Source: Burkholderia sp. 4M9327F10 (GTDB lineage: Bacteria > Pseudomonadota > Gammaproteobacteria > Burkholderiales > Burkholderiaceae). Taken from it: a stretch of 61,252 nt of DNA. Made by a program: the position numbers and the translations under genes. The notes under the pieces were generated by a model. It did not search any database, had not been told where the DNA came from, and saw only the letters and a program-made list of their open reading frames with translations. Below are positions 51,793 through 60,757 of this stretch, piece after piece (position 1 is the stretch's first letter; every line of letters begins with the position of its first letter). The stretch is from contig NZ_SCNV01000053.1 in NCBI RefSeq assembly GCF_005503145.1, positions 1 to 61,252 on the forward strand, written 5' to 3'.

Positions 51793-52326
51793 TCAGTCGT
51801 CGCTGTTCGGATCCAGATCCGGGAACAGGACTTCCGTGAAGCCGAACTTGGAGAAATCGTTGATCCGCATCGGGTACAGCTTGCCGATCAGGTGATCGCA
51901 CTCGTGCTGCACCACGCGGGCGTGGAAGCCCTCGGCGACGCGGTCGATCGGATTGCCGAACTGATCGAAGCCGTGATAGCGGATCATCGAAAAGCGGCTG
52001 ACGGCGCCGCGCAACCCAGGCACCGAAAGACAGCCTTCCCAGCCCTCTTCCATGTCCTGCGACACCGGTGTAATGGTCGGATTGATCAGCACCGTTTCCG
52101 GCACCGGCGGCGCGTCCGGGTAACGTTCGTTGTGCCCGAAGCCGAAAATCACCACCTGCAGATCGACCCCGATTTGCGGTGCGGCGAGGCCCGCGCCGTT
52201 CGCGTCGTGCATGGTTTCAAACATGTCCTTCACAAGGGCATGCAGGTCGGGCGTGTCGAAATGGTCGACGGGAGCGGCGATGCGCAAAAGGCGCGGATCG
52301 CCCATCTTGAGAATTTCGCGGATCAT
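51793..52326 (-). CDS. def: Peptide deformylase
   Basis: A 177-residue metalloenzyme removing the formyl group from nascent proteins. The three motifs are GAGLAAPQIGVDLQ, EGWEGCLSVPGL (Cys ligand) and VQHECDHLIGKLY (HExxH; written HECDH). The segment length and QDMEEGWEGCLSVPG are typical of the second Burkholderia-type deformylase; a separate def-fmt copy probably exists elsewhere. It overlaps the ligA start region by four bases, so it follows the ligase in one transcript. Confidence 0.95.
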   Translation of the reverse strand: MIREILKMGDPRLLRIAAPVDHFDTPDLHALVKDMFETMHDANGAGLAAPQIGVDLQVVIFGFGHNERYPDAPPVPETVLINPTITPVSQDMEEGWEGCLSVPGLRGAVSRFSMIRYHGFDQFGNPIDRVAEGFHARVVQHECDHLIGKLYPMRINDFSKFGFTEVLFPDLDPNSDD

Positions 52327-54374
52327 GTTATCTGCCCCTCCAGGAGCTTACGCATACCATCTTCGTCGAGCACAGGGATGCCAAGTTCCTCAGCTTTCGC
52401 AAGTTTGCTACCGGCCTCGGCACCCGCCACCACATAATCGGTTTTCTTCGACACGGAGCCGGCCACCTTCGCGCCGGCCGCTTCGAGCATTTCCTTTGCC
52501 TCTTCCCGCGCCAGTGTCGGCAAGGTACCGGTCAGCACGACCGTCTTGCCGGCCAGCACGCCCTGCGGCGCCTTCGGCGCGGGCGGACCTTCAGGCCAGG
52601 TCACCTTGCCCGGTGCGCGCAGTTGCTCGATCACCGTGCGGTTGTGCTCTTCGGCGAAAAACTGATGGATCGACTCGGCGACCACCGGCCCCACGTCGTT
52701 CACTTCAAGCAGTTCTTCGACCGTGGCGTTCATGATCGGATCGAGCGAGCCGAAGTACTTGGCCAGATCCTTCGCCGTCGATTCGCCCACCTGACGAATT
52801 CCAAGCGCGTAAAGGAACCGCGCAAGTGTAGTGTGCTTGGCCTTCTCGAGCGAGTCGAGCAGGTTCTGGGCGGATTTGTCGCCGAAGCGGTCGAGTTCCG
52901 CGAGCGTCGCGAAGCCGAGGTTGAACAGGTCGGCCGGGGTGCGCACGAGGTTCAGCTCGACCAGTTGGTCGATGATCTTCTCGCCGAGCCCGTCGATATC
53001 CAGCGCGCGGCGCTGTGCAAAGTGCCACAGCGCCTGCTTGCGTTGCGCCGGGCAAAACAGGCCGCCGGTGCAGCGGGCGATGGCCTCGTCGGGCAGGCGC
53101 TCGATAGCCGAGCCGCATACCGGGCACTGCGTAGGCATGACGAACTCGGCGGCGTCCGCCGGCCGACGATCCATCAGCGCGCTCACCACCTCCGGAATCA
53201 CGTCGCCGGCGCGCCGCACAATCACGGTGTCGCCGATGCGGATGTCCTTGCGGCGCACTTCGTCCTCGTTGTGCAGCGTGGCATTCGTCACCGTGGCGCC
53301 GCCGACGAACACCGGCTCGAGCCGCGCCACCGGCGTAATCGCGCCCGTGCGGCCTACCTGCACGTCGATCGCCAGCAGTTTCGTCAACGCTTCCTGAGCC
53401 GGGAATTTATGCGCCAGCGCGAAGCGCGGCGCGCGCGACACAAAGCCCAGGACGTCCTGCTCTTCACGGGCATTGACCTTGTAGACCACGCCGTCAATGT
53501 CGTACGGCAGCGCATCGCGCTTCTCGCCCACCGCGCGGAAGAATCCCAGCAGCCCTTCAGCGCCCTCCACGACCGAGCGCTCGCCGTTGACCGGCAAGCC
53601 CAGTTCGCCATACCAGTCGAGCAGCGCGCTATGGGTGGCCGGCATCGGCTCGCCGTCGAGCACGCCAATGCCATAAGCGAAAAACGACAGCGGGCGCTGG
53701 GCCGTGATCCTGGAATCGAGCTGACGCAAACTGCCGGCCGCCGCGTTACGCGGGTTCGCGAATTCCTTGAGCTCAGCGGCGCGTTGCCGCTCGTTCAGGC
53801 GTTCGAAATCGCGCTTGAACATCAACACTTCGCCGCGCACGTCGAGCACCTTGGGCACGCGCTTGCCTTTGAGCGTCAGCGGAATGGAGCGGATTGTGCG
53901 AACGTTCCCGGTCACGTCTTCACCGGTGGTGCCGTCGCCGCGCGTGGAGGCCTGTACCAGGCGGCCGTCGACATAGCGCAAGGAAATGGCCAGGCCGTCG
54001 AACTTGAGCTCGCACGCATAGCTGACCGGCGTTTTGCCGAGCGCGTCGGCAATGCGTTTGTCGAACGCGGCGATGTCTTCGTCGGCGAAGCCGTTGTTCA
54101 GCGAGAGCATGGGCTGGTCGTGCAGGACCGGCACGAAACCGCTCGCAGCCTCGCCGCCGACACGCTGGGTGGGCGAGTCCGGCGTGACCAGATCCGGATG
54201 CTCCGTCTCGATCTGTTGCAGCTCCTTGAAGAGCTTGTCGTACTCTGCATCCGGCAAGTCCGGCTGGTCGAGGACGTAGTACGCATGGTTGGCGCGTTCA
54301 AGCTCCGCGCGCAACCACACGGCACGCTCGGCCGGGCTGCTCGTTGCTGGGTTGGGGACGGTGGTTCGAGTCAT
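52323..54374 (-). CDS. ligA: NAD-dependent DNA ligase
   Basis: A 683-residue replicative ligase. The nucleotidyl-accepting Lys is in CELKFDGLAISLRY (KxDG, near residue 120); the OB fold follows; the zinc finger has CPVCGSAIERL and CTGGLFCPAQ; helix-hairpin-helix repeats lie around 470-580; the C-terminal BRCT domain has GKTVVLTGTLPTLAREEAKE. Clustered with zipA and smc, the arrangement found in Burkholderia and relatives. The start MTRTTVPNPATSSPAERAVW is polar and slightly longer than average. Confidence 0.97.
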   Translation of the reverse strand: MTRTTVPNPATSSPAERAVWLRAELERANHAYYVLDQPDLPDAEYDKLFKELQQIETEHPDLVTPDSPTQRVGGEAASGFVPVLHDQPMLSLNNGFADEDIAAFDKRIADALGKTPVSYACELKFDGLAISLRYVDGRLVQASTRGDGTTGEDVTGNVRTIRSIPLTLKGKRVPKVLDVRGEVLMFKRDFERLNERQRAAELKEFANPRNAAAGSLRQLDSRITAQRPLSFFAYGIGVLDGEPMPATHSALLDWYGELGLPVNGERSVVEGAEGLLGFFRAVGEKRDALPYDIDGVVYKVNAREEQDVLGFVSRAPRFALAHKFPAQEALTKLLAIDVQVGRTGAITPVARLEPVFVGGATVTNATLHNEDEVRRKDIRIGDTVIVRRAGDVIPEVVSALMDRRPADAAEFVMPTQCPVCGSAIERLPDEAIARCTGGLFCPAQRKQALWHFAQRRALDIDGLGEKIIDQLVELNLVRTPADLFNLGFATLAELDRFGDKSAQNLLDSLEKAKHTTLARFLYALGIRQVGESTAKDLAKYFGSLDPIMNATVEELLEVNDVGPVVAESIHQFFAEEHNRTVIEQLRAPGKVTWPEGPPAPKAPQGVLAGKTVVLTGTLPTLAREEAKEMLEAAGAKVAGSVSKKTDYVVAGAEAGSKLAKAEELGIPVLDEDGMRKLLEGQIT

Positions 54375-54690
54375 GCTGTCGGAAGATTCGCCGGTGAAAT
54401 TCAGACTTCTGATTATCTCAGGAACCGCCCGCCGTGGACATTGGCCGGATAGCCACTTTCGTACGCCGGCTCACCCAGACGCCACATCGGCGCACGCTTT
54501 GCGTGGTTGCCGCTCGCTAGCCACCCGCTAGCCGCCTCGGGGTCACGTGCGCTCTACGCAAGAGACCCTTGGCTGCGCCCTGGCCGAACGGCTAACGTAT
54601 GTGCCGCCGCATTGACACTCGTGCGGCGCAATGCGACTGTAGGCGCATGTCCCACGTGCCGTACTGGCCGCATCTACCCAGGGAGAAATC
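54375..54690. other. Intergenic region between divergent ligA and hydrolase genes
   Basis: I see no gene, repeat or strong promoter in these 316 bases. A GGGAGA ribosome site near the right end belongs to the hydrolase gene. A short imperfect duplication, GCCACCCGCTAGCCGCC, lies around 54520-54540 and is not informative. Confidence 0.5.
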
Positions 54691-55539
54691 ATGGCGGGCC
54701 TCGTCGCCATCAAGCAAAGCTGTCTTCGCCGGCTGGCCTCGCATGCCATGGCGGTATTCGTCACCCTGTTCGTCTGGTACGCCGCCCCGGCCTGCGCACT
54801 CGAACAGGTAGTCAGCGTGCCGGTGGCCGACAACGCCACGATCTCGTACCTGCTCACGCAGAAGGACGGCAGCCACCCGGAGTGGATCCTGGTGATGTTT
54901 GCCGGTGGCGATGGGGATTTGCAACTTGCCCAGGCAAGCGACGGCGCGATCAGCATGCGCCTGAAGAACAACTTCCTCGTGCGGGCCCGCACGCTGCTCG
55001 CCGACGACCGCTTTGCGACCGCGCTAGTCGACGCGCCGTCCGACCAGCCTAACGGCTACTCGGACATGTTCCGCGCTTCGCCGCGCCACGCGGACGATAT
55101 CGCGCACATCGCGGCGGACCTGCGCACGCGCTTTCCCGGGGCGAGGCTGGTGCTCGTCGGCACTAGCCGCGGGACCATTTCCTCGGCATTCGTCGGCCGC
55201 GCGCTACCCGATACCTGGGACGCGGTGGTCCATACGTCGACGCTAAGCAGTCCGGCACGCGGCCAGGCGCTGCCGCTGATCGGCTTCAACTACGGTGAGA
55301 TCCACGCACGGCAACTCTTCGTGCATCACGTCGACGACGGCTGCTTCCTATGCTCGTTCAGTGCGGCGAAACGTATCGCGGACGACGGGCACGACCTGAT
55401 CGCCGTCAGCGGCGGAAGCGCTCAAGGCAACCCCTGCGAGGCGAAGGGGCATCACGGTTTCTATGGGCAGGATGAAGCGGTGGTGGCCGCGCTGAAGGCG
55501 TGGATCAGCGGCGCACAGTGGCCGAAGGAGATTGATTGA
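54691..55539 (+). CDS. Exported alpha/beta-hydrolase-like protein
   Basis: A 282-residue protein with a signal peptide (hydrophobic core AMAVFVTLFVWYAAPACA, probable cut before LEQ) and features of an alpha/beta hydrolase: the nucleophile elbow GTSRGT with Ser near residue 160, a possible acid in VHHVDDGC and a His in KGHHGFYGQD. The early ILVMFAGGDGDL would be the oxyanion strand. GGGAGA precedes the ATG. It is divergent from ligA and converges on zipA. Substrate unknown; an esterase or peptidase of the periplasm is a guess. Confidence 0.7.
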   Translation: MAGLVAIKQSCLRRLASHAMAVFVTLFVWYAAPACALEQVVSVPVADNATISYLLTQKDGSHPEWILVMFAGGDGDLQLAQASDGAISMRLKNNFLVRARTLLADDRFATALVDAPSDQPNGYSDMFRASPRHADDIAHIAADLRTRFPGARLVLVGTSRGTISSAFVGRALPDTWDAVVHTSTLSSPARGQALPLIGFNYGEIHARQLFVHHVDDGCFLCSFSAAKRIADDGHDLIAVSGGSAQGNPCEAKGHHGFYGQDEAVVAALKAWISGAQWPKEID

Positions 55540-55540
55540 G

Positions 55541-55594
55541 GGAAGGTGTCTGACTGCAGGAAGGTGTTCGGCTGCCGGAAAGTGTTCGACTGAG
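55541..55594. repeat. Three imperfect tandem copies of an 18-bp repeat
   Basis: GGAAGGTGTCTGACTGCA, GGAAGGTGTTCGGCTGCC and GGAAAGTGTTCGACTGAG start two bases after the hydrolase stop. They are noncoding and too irregular to be a terminator. Confidence 0.75.
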
Positions 55595-55710
55595 CGAACG
55601 TATTTGCCAAGGCGCACCGGGACCGGAATTCGCGATGCCGGTCGCTACCGTGTGCCGCGCGCCCGCCGCCAATGGCAGCGGCACGGGGGCGGACACAGGC
55701 ACAGGCGCGG

Positions 55711-55752
55711 GCAAACGCAAACGCAAACGCAAGCCCAAGCCCAAGCCCAAGT
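55711..55752. repeat. Hexamer tandem repeat downstream of zipA
   Basis: Seven hexamers, GCAAAC three times, GCAAGC once, CCAAGC twice and CCAAGT, lie immediately after the zipA stop on its strand. They give TTTGC/GCTTGG runs in the transcript and no stable hairpin. Confidence 0.75.
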
Positions 55753-55763
55753 CCCCAAACAGC

Positions 55764-56993
55764 CTACTGGCTAAACAACCGCCGCGTAGCCGGCGACCCC
55801 GCCGGAATCCCCGCCTGTTCGAGCTTGGCGTAGAGCGTCATCAACTGCTTCTCAATCGCCAGCAGCGCCGTATCCGGCAACGGACGACGGCCGTCGTCGA
55901 CCACCCGGCCGCCGATCCGCTCGGACAACGATTTCGCGTAGTCGCACATCAGCCGGAACGGCAGAATGTCTTCGTCGGCCACCGGCACGTCGAGCACCAG
56001 CGTAATCATCTGGCCGCCCTTGTACGTGAGGTCGTCGCGCAGGAAGTTGGTGTCGCCGAACTGCAGCATGAACACGGGGCTTTGCCGGGCGTCGAGCTTG
56101 ACGAACCGGGTGCCGTCGCGCGAAAGCAGCAGGCCGTCCTGCGACGCCACCGCCTGCACGTAGTTCGCCGACCACGGCGCGCCGTCCGACAGCACATTGA
56201 TCGACAGTTGCGCGTCGCACTGGGCGGCGAAGCCATCCAGCTCGCGCGCCATCGCCACCGTCTCCATCATGTCCGGGAATTCAGGCGCGGCGTCGATCGC
56301 ATCCGCGAACTGCTGCACGCCGGTGACGAACTCGGAGAACTCCAGTTCGTTCAGCGGCCCGTTACGGTTAGCCAGTTGCGCCGCCGCACGCAACTCTTCG
56401 TAGCGCACGCCGTTCTGCAGCAGCTCCCACGCGCCGCCGCCCTCCGGCTTGCCTTCGATATGCACCGGCTTGCTACCCGCGCGGCGCAACCGTTGCGCGA
56501 GCGGAATCACCTTGTCGCCCGCGAGCGGGCCAGCGAGGCGAATCGGCACGATGCAGTCGATGCGCCGGTCGACGATTGCCGGCGGCGCCGAGGAAATCGT
56601 CGTCGCGGCGGGCATGATCGGCTCCACCGGTTCATCGGCACCGGCAGCCGCCGTCTCGCCATGAGCCTCGGGGAAACCATTCGGCGTGGTCGTCTCGGCC
56701 TGGATATCCGCAGGCACATCGAGCGGCGCGGCCGTGCCGAAGGTGGGCTCGACACGCGACTCGGTATCGGCCGCGTCGTCCGCAGCGGGCTCGCGGCGCA
56801 CCGTCGGCCGGGCCGGTTCGATGAACGGGCTTTGTTCTTCGTGATCTTCCCGTGCGAAGGCCTCGGCAGTATCGGCCGGCATCGGCCGCGGCATCCGGCG
56901 TCGCACCTTCGCGCCTTGCCATGCGTTGTACACCACCACACCCCCGACCACCACGGCACCCGCGCCGATCAAACCGAGTGTCAACTCGTCCAT
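55764..56993 (-). CDS. zipA: Cell division protein ZipA
   Basis: A 409-residue FtsZ-tethering protein of the divisome. One N-terminal membrane helix (MDELTLGLIGAGAVVVGGVV) is followed by a basic stretch, a Pro/Ala/Glu-rich linker (about 40-140) and the FtsZ-binding ZipA_C domain (about 270-395, including FMLQFGDTNFLRDDLTYKGG and PVADEDILPFRLMCDYAKSL). The extra block at 140-260 is longer than in enteric ZipA but usual for Burkholderia. GGAGC precedes the ATG. It lies between smc and ligA. Confidence 0.9.
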   Translation of the reverse strand: MDELTLGLIGAGAVVVGGVVVYNAWQGAKVRRRMPRPMPADTAEAFAREDHEEQSPFIEPARPTVRREPAADDAADTESRVEPTFGTAAPLDVPADIQAETTTPNGFPEAHGETAAAGADEPVEPIMPAATTISSAPPAIVDRRIDCIVPIRLAGPLAGDKVIPLAQRLRRAGSKPVHIEGKPEGGGAWELLQNGVRYEELRAAAQLANRNGPLNELEFSEFVTGVQQFADAIDAAPEFPDMMETVAMARELDGFAAQCDAQLSINVLSDGAPWSANYVQAVASQDGLLLSRDGTRFVKLDARQSPVFMLQFGDTNFLRDDLTYKGGQMITLVLDVPVADEDILPFRLMCDYAKSLSERIGGRVVDDGRRPLPDTALLAIEKQLMTLYAKLEQAGIPAGSPATRRLFSQ

Positions 56994-57090
56994 GCATGCT
57001 CCATCAGCAATTCTTCTGTTTGTGCGGCGCCTGAGCCTGCGTCGCGCGGCAACGAGGCCGCAGCGCAGCGCAGGCTCGCGCCGTGCGAAC

Positions 57091-60000
57091 TCAAACGATA
57101 TTCTGGGCGAAACCCGCGGCCGTTTCCATGTCGACCGCGACGATCCGCGACACGCCCTGCTCCTGCATCGTCACGCCGATCAGTTGCTGAGCCATTTCCA
57201 TCGCGATCTTGTTGTGCGAAATGAACAGGAACTGGGTCTTGTCCGACATCGCACGCACGAGATTGGCAAAGCGCTCCGTGTTGGCGTCGTCGAGCGGCGC
57301 GTCCACTTCGTCGAGCAGACAGAACGGCGCCGGATTCAACTGGAACATCGCGAACACGAGAGCGGTGGCGGTAAGCGCCTTCTCGCCGCCGGACAGCAAG
57401 TGAATCGTCGAGTTCTTCTTGCCCGGCGGTTGCGCCATGACCTGCACGCCGGCATCGAGAATTTCGTCGCCGGTCATGATCAGCTTCGCCTGACCGCCGC
57501 CGAACAGACGCGGGAACAGTTCGCCGAAATGGCGGTTCACCTCGTCGAAGGTGCCCTGCAGCAGCGTGCGGGTTTCCTGGTCGATCTTATGGATCGCGTC
57601 TTCCAGGGTTTCGATGGCGCTCGTCAGGTCGGCCGACTGCGCATCGAGGAAATTCTTGCGCTCGGTAGCGGCCTTCAGTTCGTCAAGCGCCGCCATGTTG
57701 ACCGGCCCCAGCGCCAAAATGGCGTTGTTCACGCGCGTGACTTCGCCTTGCAGGTAGGACGGCTTCATATCCGGCGTCAGCTTCGCCTGCAATTCGGCCT
57801 CGTCGACACCGGCCGCCGCCAGTTGCTCGATGAACTGCTCGGCGTTCAGGCGCGCCGCCTGTTCCTTCAACTGCAATTCGGTGATGCGATCGCGCAGCGG
57901 CTGCAGCGCGCGTTCTGCCGTGAGACGCGTCTCGTCCGCGGCACGCAGCTTGGCGGTGAGGTCGTCCAGTTCGAGACGCGCGGCATGCAGCGCCTCTTCC
58001 TTGACCGCGCGAATCTCCAGCGCGCCTTGCAGGCCGGTATGCGCGGTCTGCTCGTTGATGGTTTCAAGCTCGGCGCGCGCATCTTCGAGCGATGCGGCCA
58101 CGCGCTCGCTCTGCTCGTGCGCCACCTGAATGCTGCGCTTCAGCTCGTCGATCCGGTTGGCCATGTTGCGCGCGGCAAAGCGCGCATCGGTGGCGGCCCG
58201 GTCGAGATCGCGCGATTGCGCGCGCGCCGCAGTCAGTTCTTCGTCGAGGGCTTCGAAGGCCAACTGGTTGTCTTCGAAACGCGCCTGCAACTCGGCCAGT
58301 TCACCGTCGTGGCGCTCGAAGTTCGCCTCCGACTCGCCGCGCAACGTGCGTTGCTCGTCGATCTGCCCGGCAATCTCTTCGAGCTCTTCGCGAATCTGCG
58401 TGCTGCGCTGCATGTAGCGCTCGTGCGCCTGCGTGAGCTTGAGCACGTCCATCTGCAGCGCGTGCACGCGCTGGGTGGCCCGTTCCGCCTGCTGGCGCAC
58501 ATCGGTCAGGCTCTGCGCGGCTTGCGTGTGAGCGGCTTCGGCGCGAATCGCCGCCGATTTCGCTTCGTCCGCGAGCAACGCCTGGGCCCGCACCTGGCGC
58601 GTGAGGTTTTCGATTTCCTGCTGACGGGCCAGCATGCCGGCCTGTTCGGAGTCCGCAGCGTAGAGCTGCACGCCGACGCGCGTCACGACATGGCCCGCCT
58701 TGACGACAAACGCGCCGCCCTCCGGCAATTGCGAGCGCTGCGAGAGCGCCTGACCCAGATCGTCGGCGACGAACGCCTGGCCCAGCCAGTCGTTCAATAC
58801 CGCGCGCAGACCGGCGTCGTCGATACGCACCAGCGACAGTAGCGGCCGCAGCGCGGCGGGACTCGCCACCGGCGCACCGGCCACCGGCGGCGCATAGAAA
58901 GCGAGCTTGGCAGGCGGCGCGTCTGTCGCGAAGGCCTTGACCCAATCGAGGTTCGACACCTCAAGCGCGGCAAGGCGCTCGCGCAGCACGGATTCAAGCG
59001 CGGTTTCCCAACCGGCTTCGACATGCAGCTTCTTCCACAGGCGCGGCAGGCCGTTCAGCTCGTGCTTCTCGAGCCAAGGCTGGATCTTGCCTTCCGTCTG
59101 CACGTTTTCCTGCAACTGCTTGAGCGCGGCAAGCCGGGCGTCCAGCTGATGAATCTGCGCGCTTTCCGACTGCACGCGCTCCTGAGCGGCGCGCCGCTCG
59201 CCGTCGAGACGCGGCAGCGTTTCCTGGGCATCGGCAAGACGCGCCTGGGCGTCGTGCAAAATCTCTTCATGCTCGGCCAACTGCATGCGCAGTTCTTCGA
59301 GCTGGCCTTCATCGGGTGCGTCGAGCCCGCCTGCTTCCGACTTCAGACGCTCAAGGCGCTGCTGCAGCTGCTGCAGTTGCTGGTCGGCGTTACGCTGGTG
59401 CGCGGCTTCGAGCTTGAGGGCCTGCTCGGTCTGGGCAATGCCGCCGCGCTCTTCATTGAGCTGCGTCTGCGCATCGCGCCAGCGGGCTTCGAGCGCGGGC
59501 ATGGCGTCGTGCTTCGCAGCGGCTTCGTCCTCAGCGAGTGCGGCTTTTTCTTCCGCTACCGCCAGTTGCTCTTCAGCATCTTCGAGATCGCCCTGAGCCT
59601 TCTGCGCCTGCGACTGCCACTGCTCGCGCTGCGCCGTCAGTGCGGCGATCTGCGCCTGCACGCGGTTGCGCGATTCGACGATGAACTTGATCTCGGCTTC
59701 GAGGCGGCTGACTTCGGCATTCGCCTCATAGAGCGCGCCTTGCGCGCCCTGCATGGCGTCGCTTGCCGAGTAATGCGCCACGCGCAGCGTTTCGAGCTGC
59801 GCTTCGACTTCGCGCAGCTTCGCCGTGTGGGCTTCGAGGTCGATCTGCGCCTGTTCGATGGCGCGTTTCTGGCGTTCCTGCTCGCCGCCGGCTTCGTTCT
59901 TGCGCAGCAGCCACAGAAGGCGCTGCTTCATCTCACCGTCGGCCTGCAGCTCCTTGAACTTCGTCGCCACGACGGCCTGGCCTTCGAGCTTTTCCAGGTT

Positions 60001-60609
60001 GGTAGTGAGCTCGCGGACGATGTCCTCGACCCGCGTCAGATTCTCGCGTGTGTCGTGCAAGCGGCTTTCGGTCTCGCGGCGGCGTTCCTTGTACTTCGAG
60101 ACGCCGGCGGCTTCTTCGAGGAACACGCGCAGCTCTTCGGGCTTCGCCTCGATCAGGCGCGCAATCATGCCCTGCCCGATGATGGCGTACGCGCGCGGCC
60201 CAAGACCGGTGCCGAGGAAGATGTCCTGAATGTCGCGGCGGCGCGCCGGCAGGTTGTTGATGTAGTAGCTCGAAGTGCCGTCGCGCGTCAGCACGCGCTT
60301 GACGGCGATTTCGGCATACTGGCCCCACTGGCCGGCGGCCCGGCCGTCGGCGTTGTCGAACACGAGTTCGACGCTGGCGCGGCTACCTGGCTTGCGCGCG
60401 GTGGAGCCGTTGAAGATCACGTCCTGCATCGACTCGCCGCGCAGCTCGGAGGCGCGCGATTCGCCGAGCACCCAGCGCACGGCGTCGATGATGTTGGATT
60501 TGCCGCAGCCATTGGGACCGACCACGCCGACAAGCTGGCCCGGAACCTGGAAATGCGTGGGATCGACGAATGACTTGAAGCCAGCGAGTTTGATCGAGGT
60601 CAGACGCAC
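57091..60609 (-). CDS. smc: Chromosome segregation protein SMC
   Basis: A 1172-residue condensin ATPase. Walker A GPNGCGKSNIIDAVRWVLGE lies at about 31-50; long coiled coils flank a hinge (about 510-660, including LPRLWKKLHVEAGWETALES). The C-terminal signature LLSGGEKALTATALVFAMFQ and Walker B FCLLDEVDAPLDDANTERF form the second half-site. Full length and intact. It heads a unit reading toward zipA and ligA. The GC-rich coding creates long open frames on the opposite strand that are not genes. Confidence 0.98.
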   Translation of the reverse strand: MRLTSIKLAGFKSFVDPTHFQVPGQLVGVVGPNGCGKSNIIDAVRWVLGESRASELRGESMQDVIFNGSTARKPGSRASVELVFDNADGRAAGQWGQYAEIAVKRVLTRDGTSSYYINNLPARRRDIQDIFLGTGLGPRAYAIIGQGMIARLIEAKPEELRVFLEEAAGVSKYKERRRETESRLHDTRENLTRVEDIVRELTTNLEKLEGQAVVATKFKELQADGEMKQRLLWLLRKNEAGGEQERQKRAIEQAQIDLEAHTAKLREVEAQLETLRVAHYSASDAMQGAQGALYEANAEVSRLEAEIKFIVESRNRVQAQIAALTAQREQWQSQAQKAQGDLEDAEEQLAVAEEKAALAEDEAAAKHDAMPALEARWRDAQTQLNEERGGIAQTEQALKLEAAHQRNADQQLQQLQQRLERLKSEAGGLDAPDEGQLEELRMQLAEHEEILHDAQARLADAQETLPRLDGERRAAQERVQSESAQIHQLDARLAALKQLQENVQTEGKIQPWLEKHELNGLPRLWKKLHVEAGWETALESVLRERLAALEVSNLDWVKAFATDAPPAKLAFYAPPVAGAPVASPAALRPLLSLVRIDDAGLRAVLNDWLGQAFVADDLGQALSQRSQLPEGGAFVVKAGHVVTRVGVQLYAADSEQAGMLARQQEIENLTRQVRAQALLADEAKSAAIRAEAAHTQAAQSLTDVRQQAERATQRVHALQMDVLKLTQAHERYMQRSTQIREELEEIAGQIDEQRTLRGESEANFERHDGELAELQARFEDNQLAFEALDEELTAARAQSRDLDRAATDARFAARNMANRIDELKRSIQVAHEQSERVAASLEDARAELETINEQTAHTGLQGALEIRAVKEEALHAARLELDDLTAKLRAADETRLTAERALQPLRDRITELQLKEQAARLNAEQFIEQLAAAGVDEAELQAKLTPDMKPSYLQGEVTRVNNAILALGPVNMAALDELKAATERKNFLDAQSADLTSAIETLEDAIHKIDQETRTLLQGTFDEVNRHFGELFPRLFGGGQAKLIMTGDEILDAGVQVMAQPPGKKNSTIHLLSGGEKALTATALVFAMFQLNPAPFCLLDEVDAPLDDANTERFANLVRAMSDKTQFLFISHNKIAMEMAQQLIGVTMQEQGVSRIVAVDMETAAGFAQNIV

Positions 60610-60757
60610 GGCGATATCGCTGATTGAAAAGGGAAAATGAAGGTGGGCCGCAGGAGCCGCGCGAGCCGTTTCCGGCTACAGCGAAAGATCCCGTGCGAGC
60701 CCCGCGATACGGGCGCCGCGCACGCCCGGCAAGGCGCGCGACGGCAAGCAGGGGCAA

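Noticed and set aside
57000..60600. Long antisense frames opposite smc, ppsA, guaA, guaB, livM, bamA and rseP
   Set aside because: Arg/His/Gln-rich products typical of the reverse strand of high-GC genes; the sense genes are complete and conserved.
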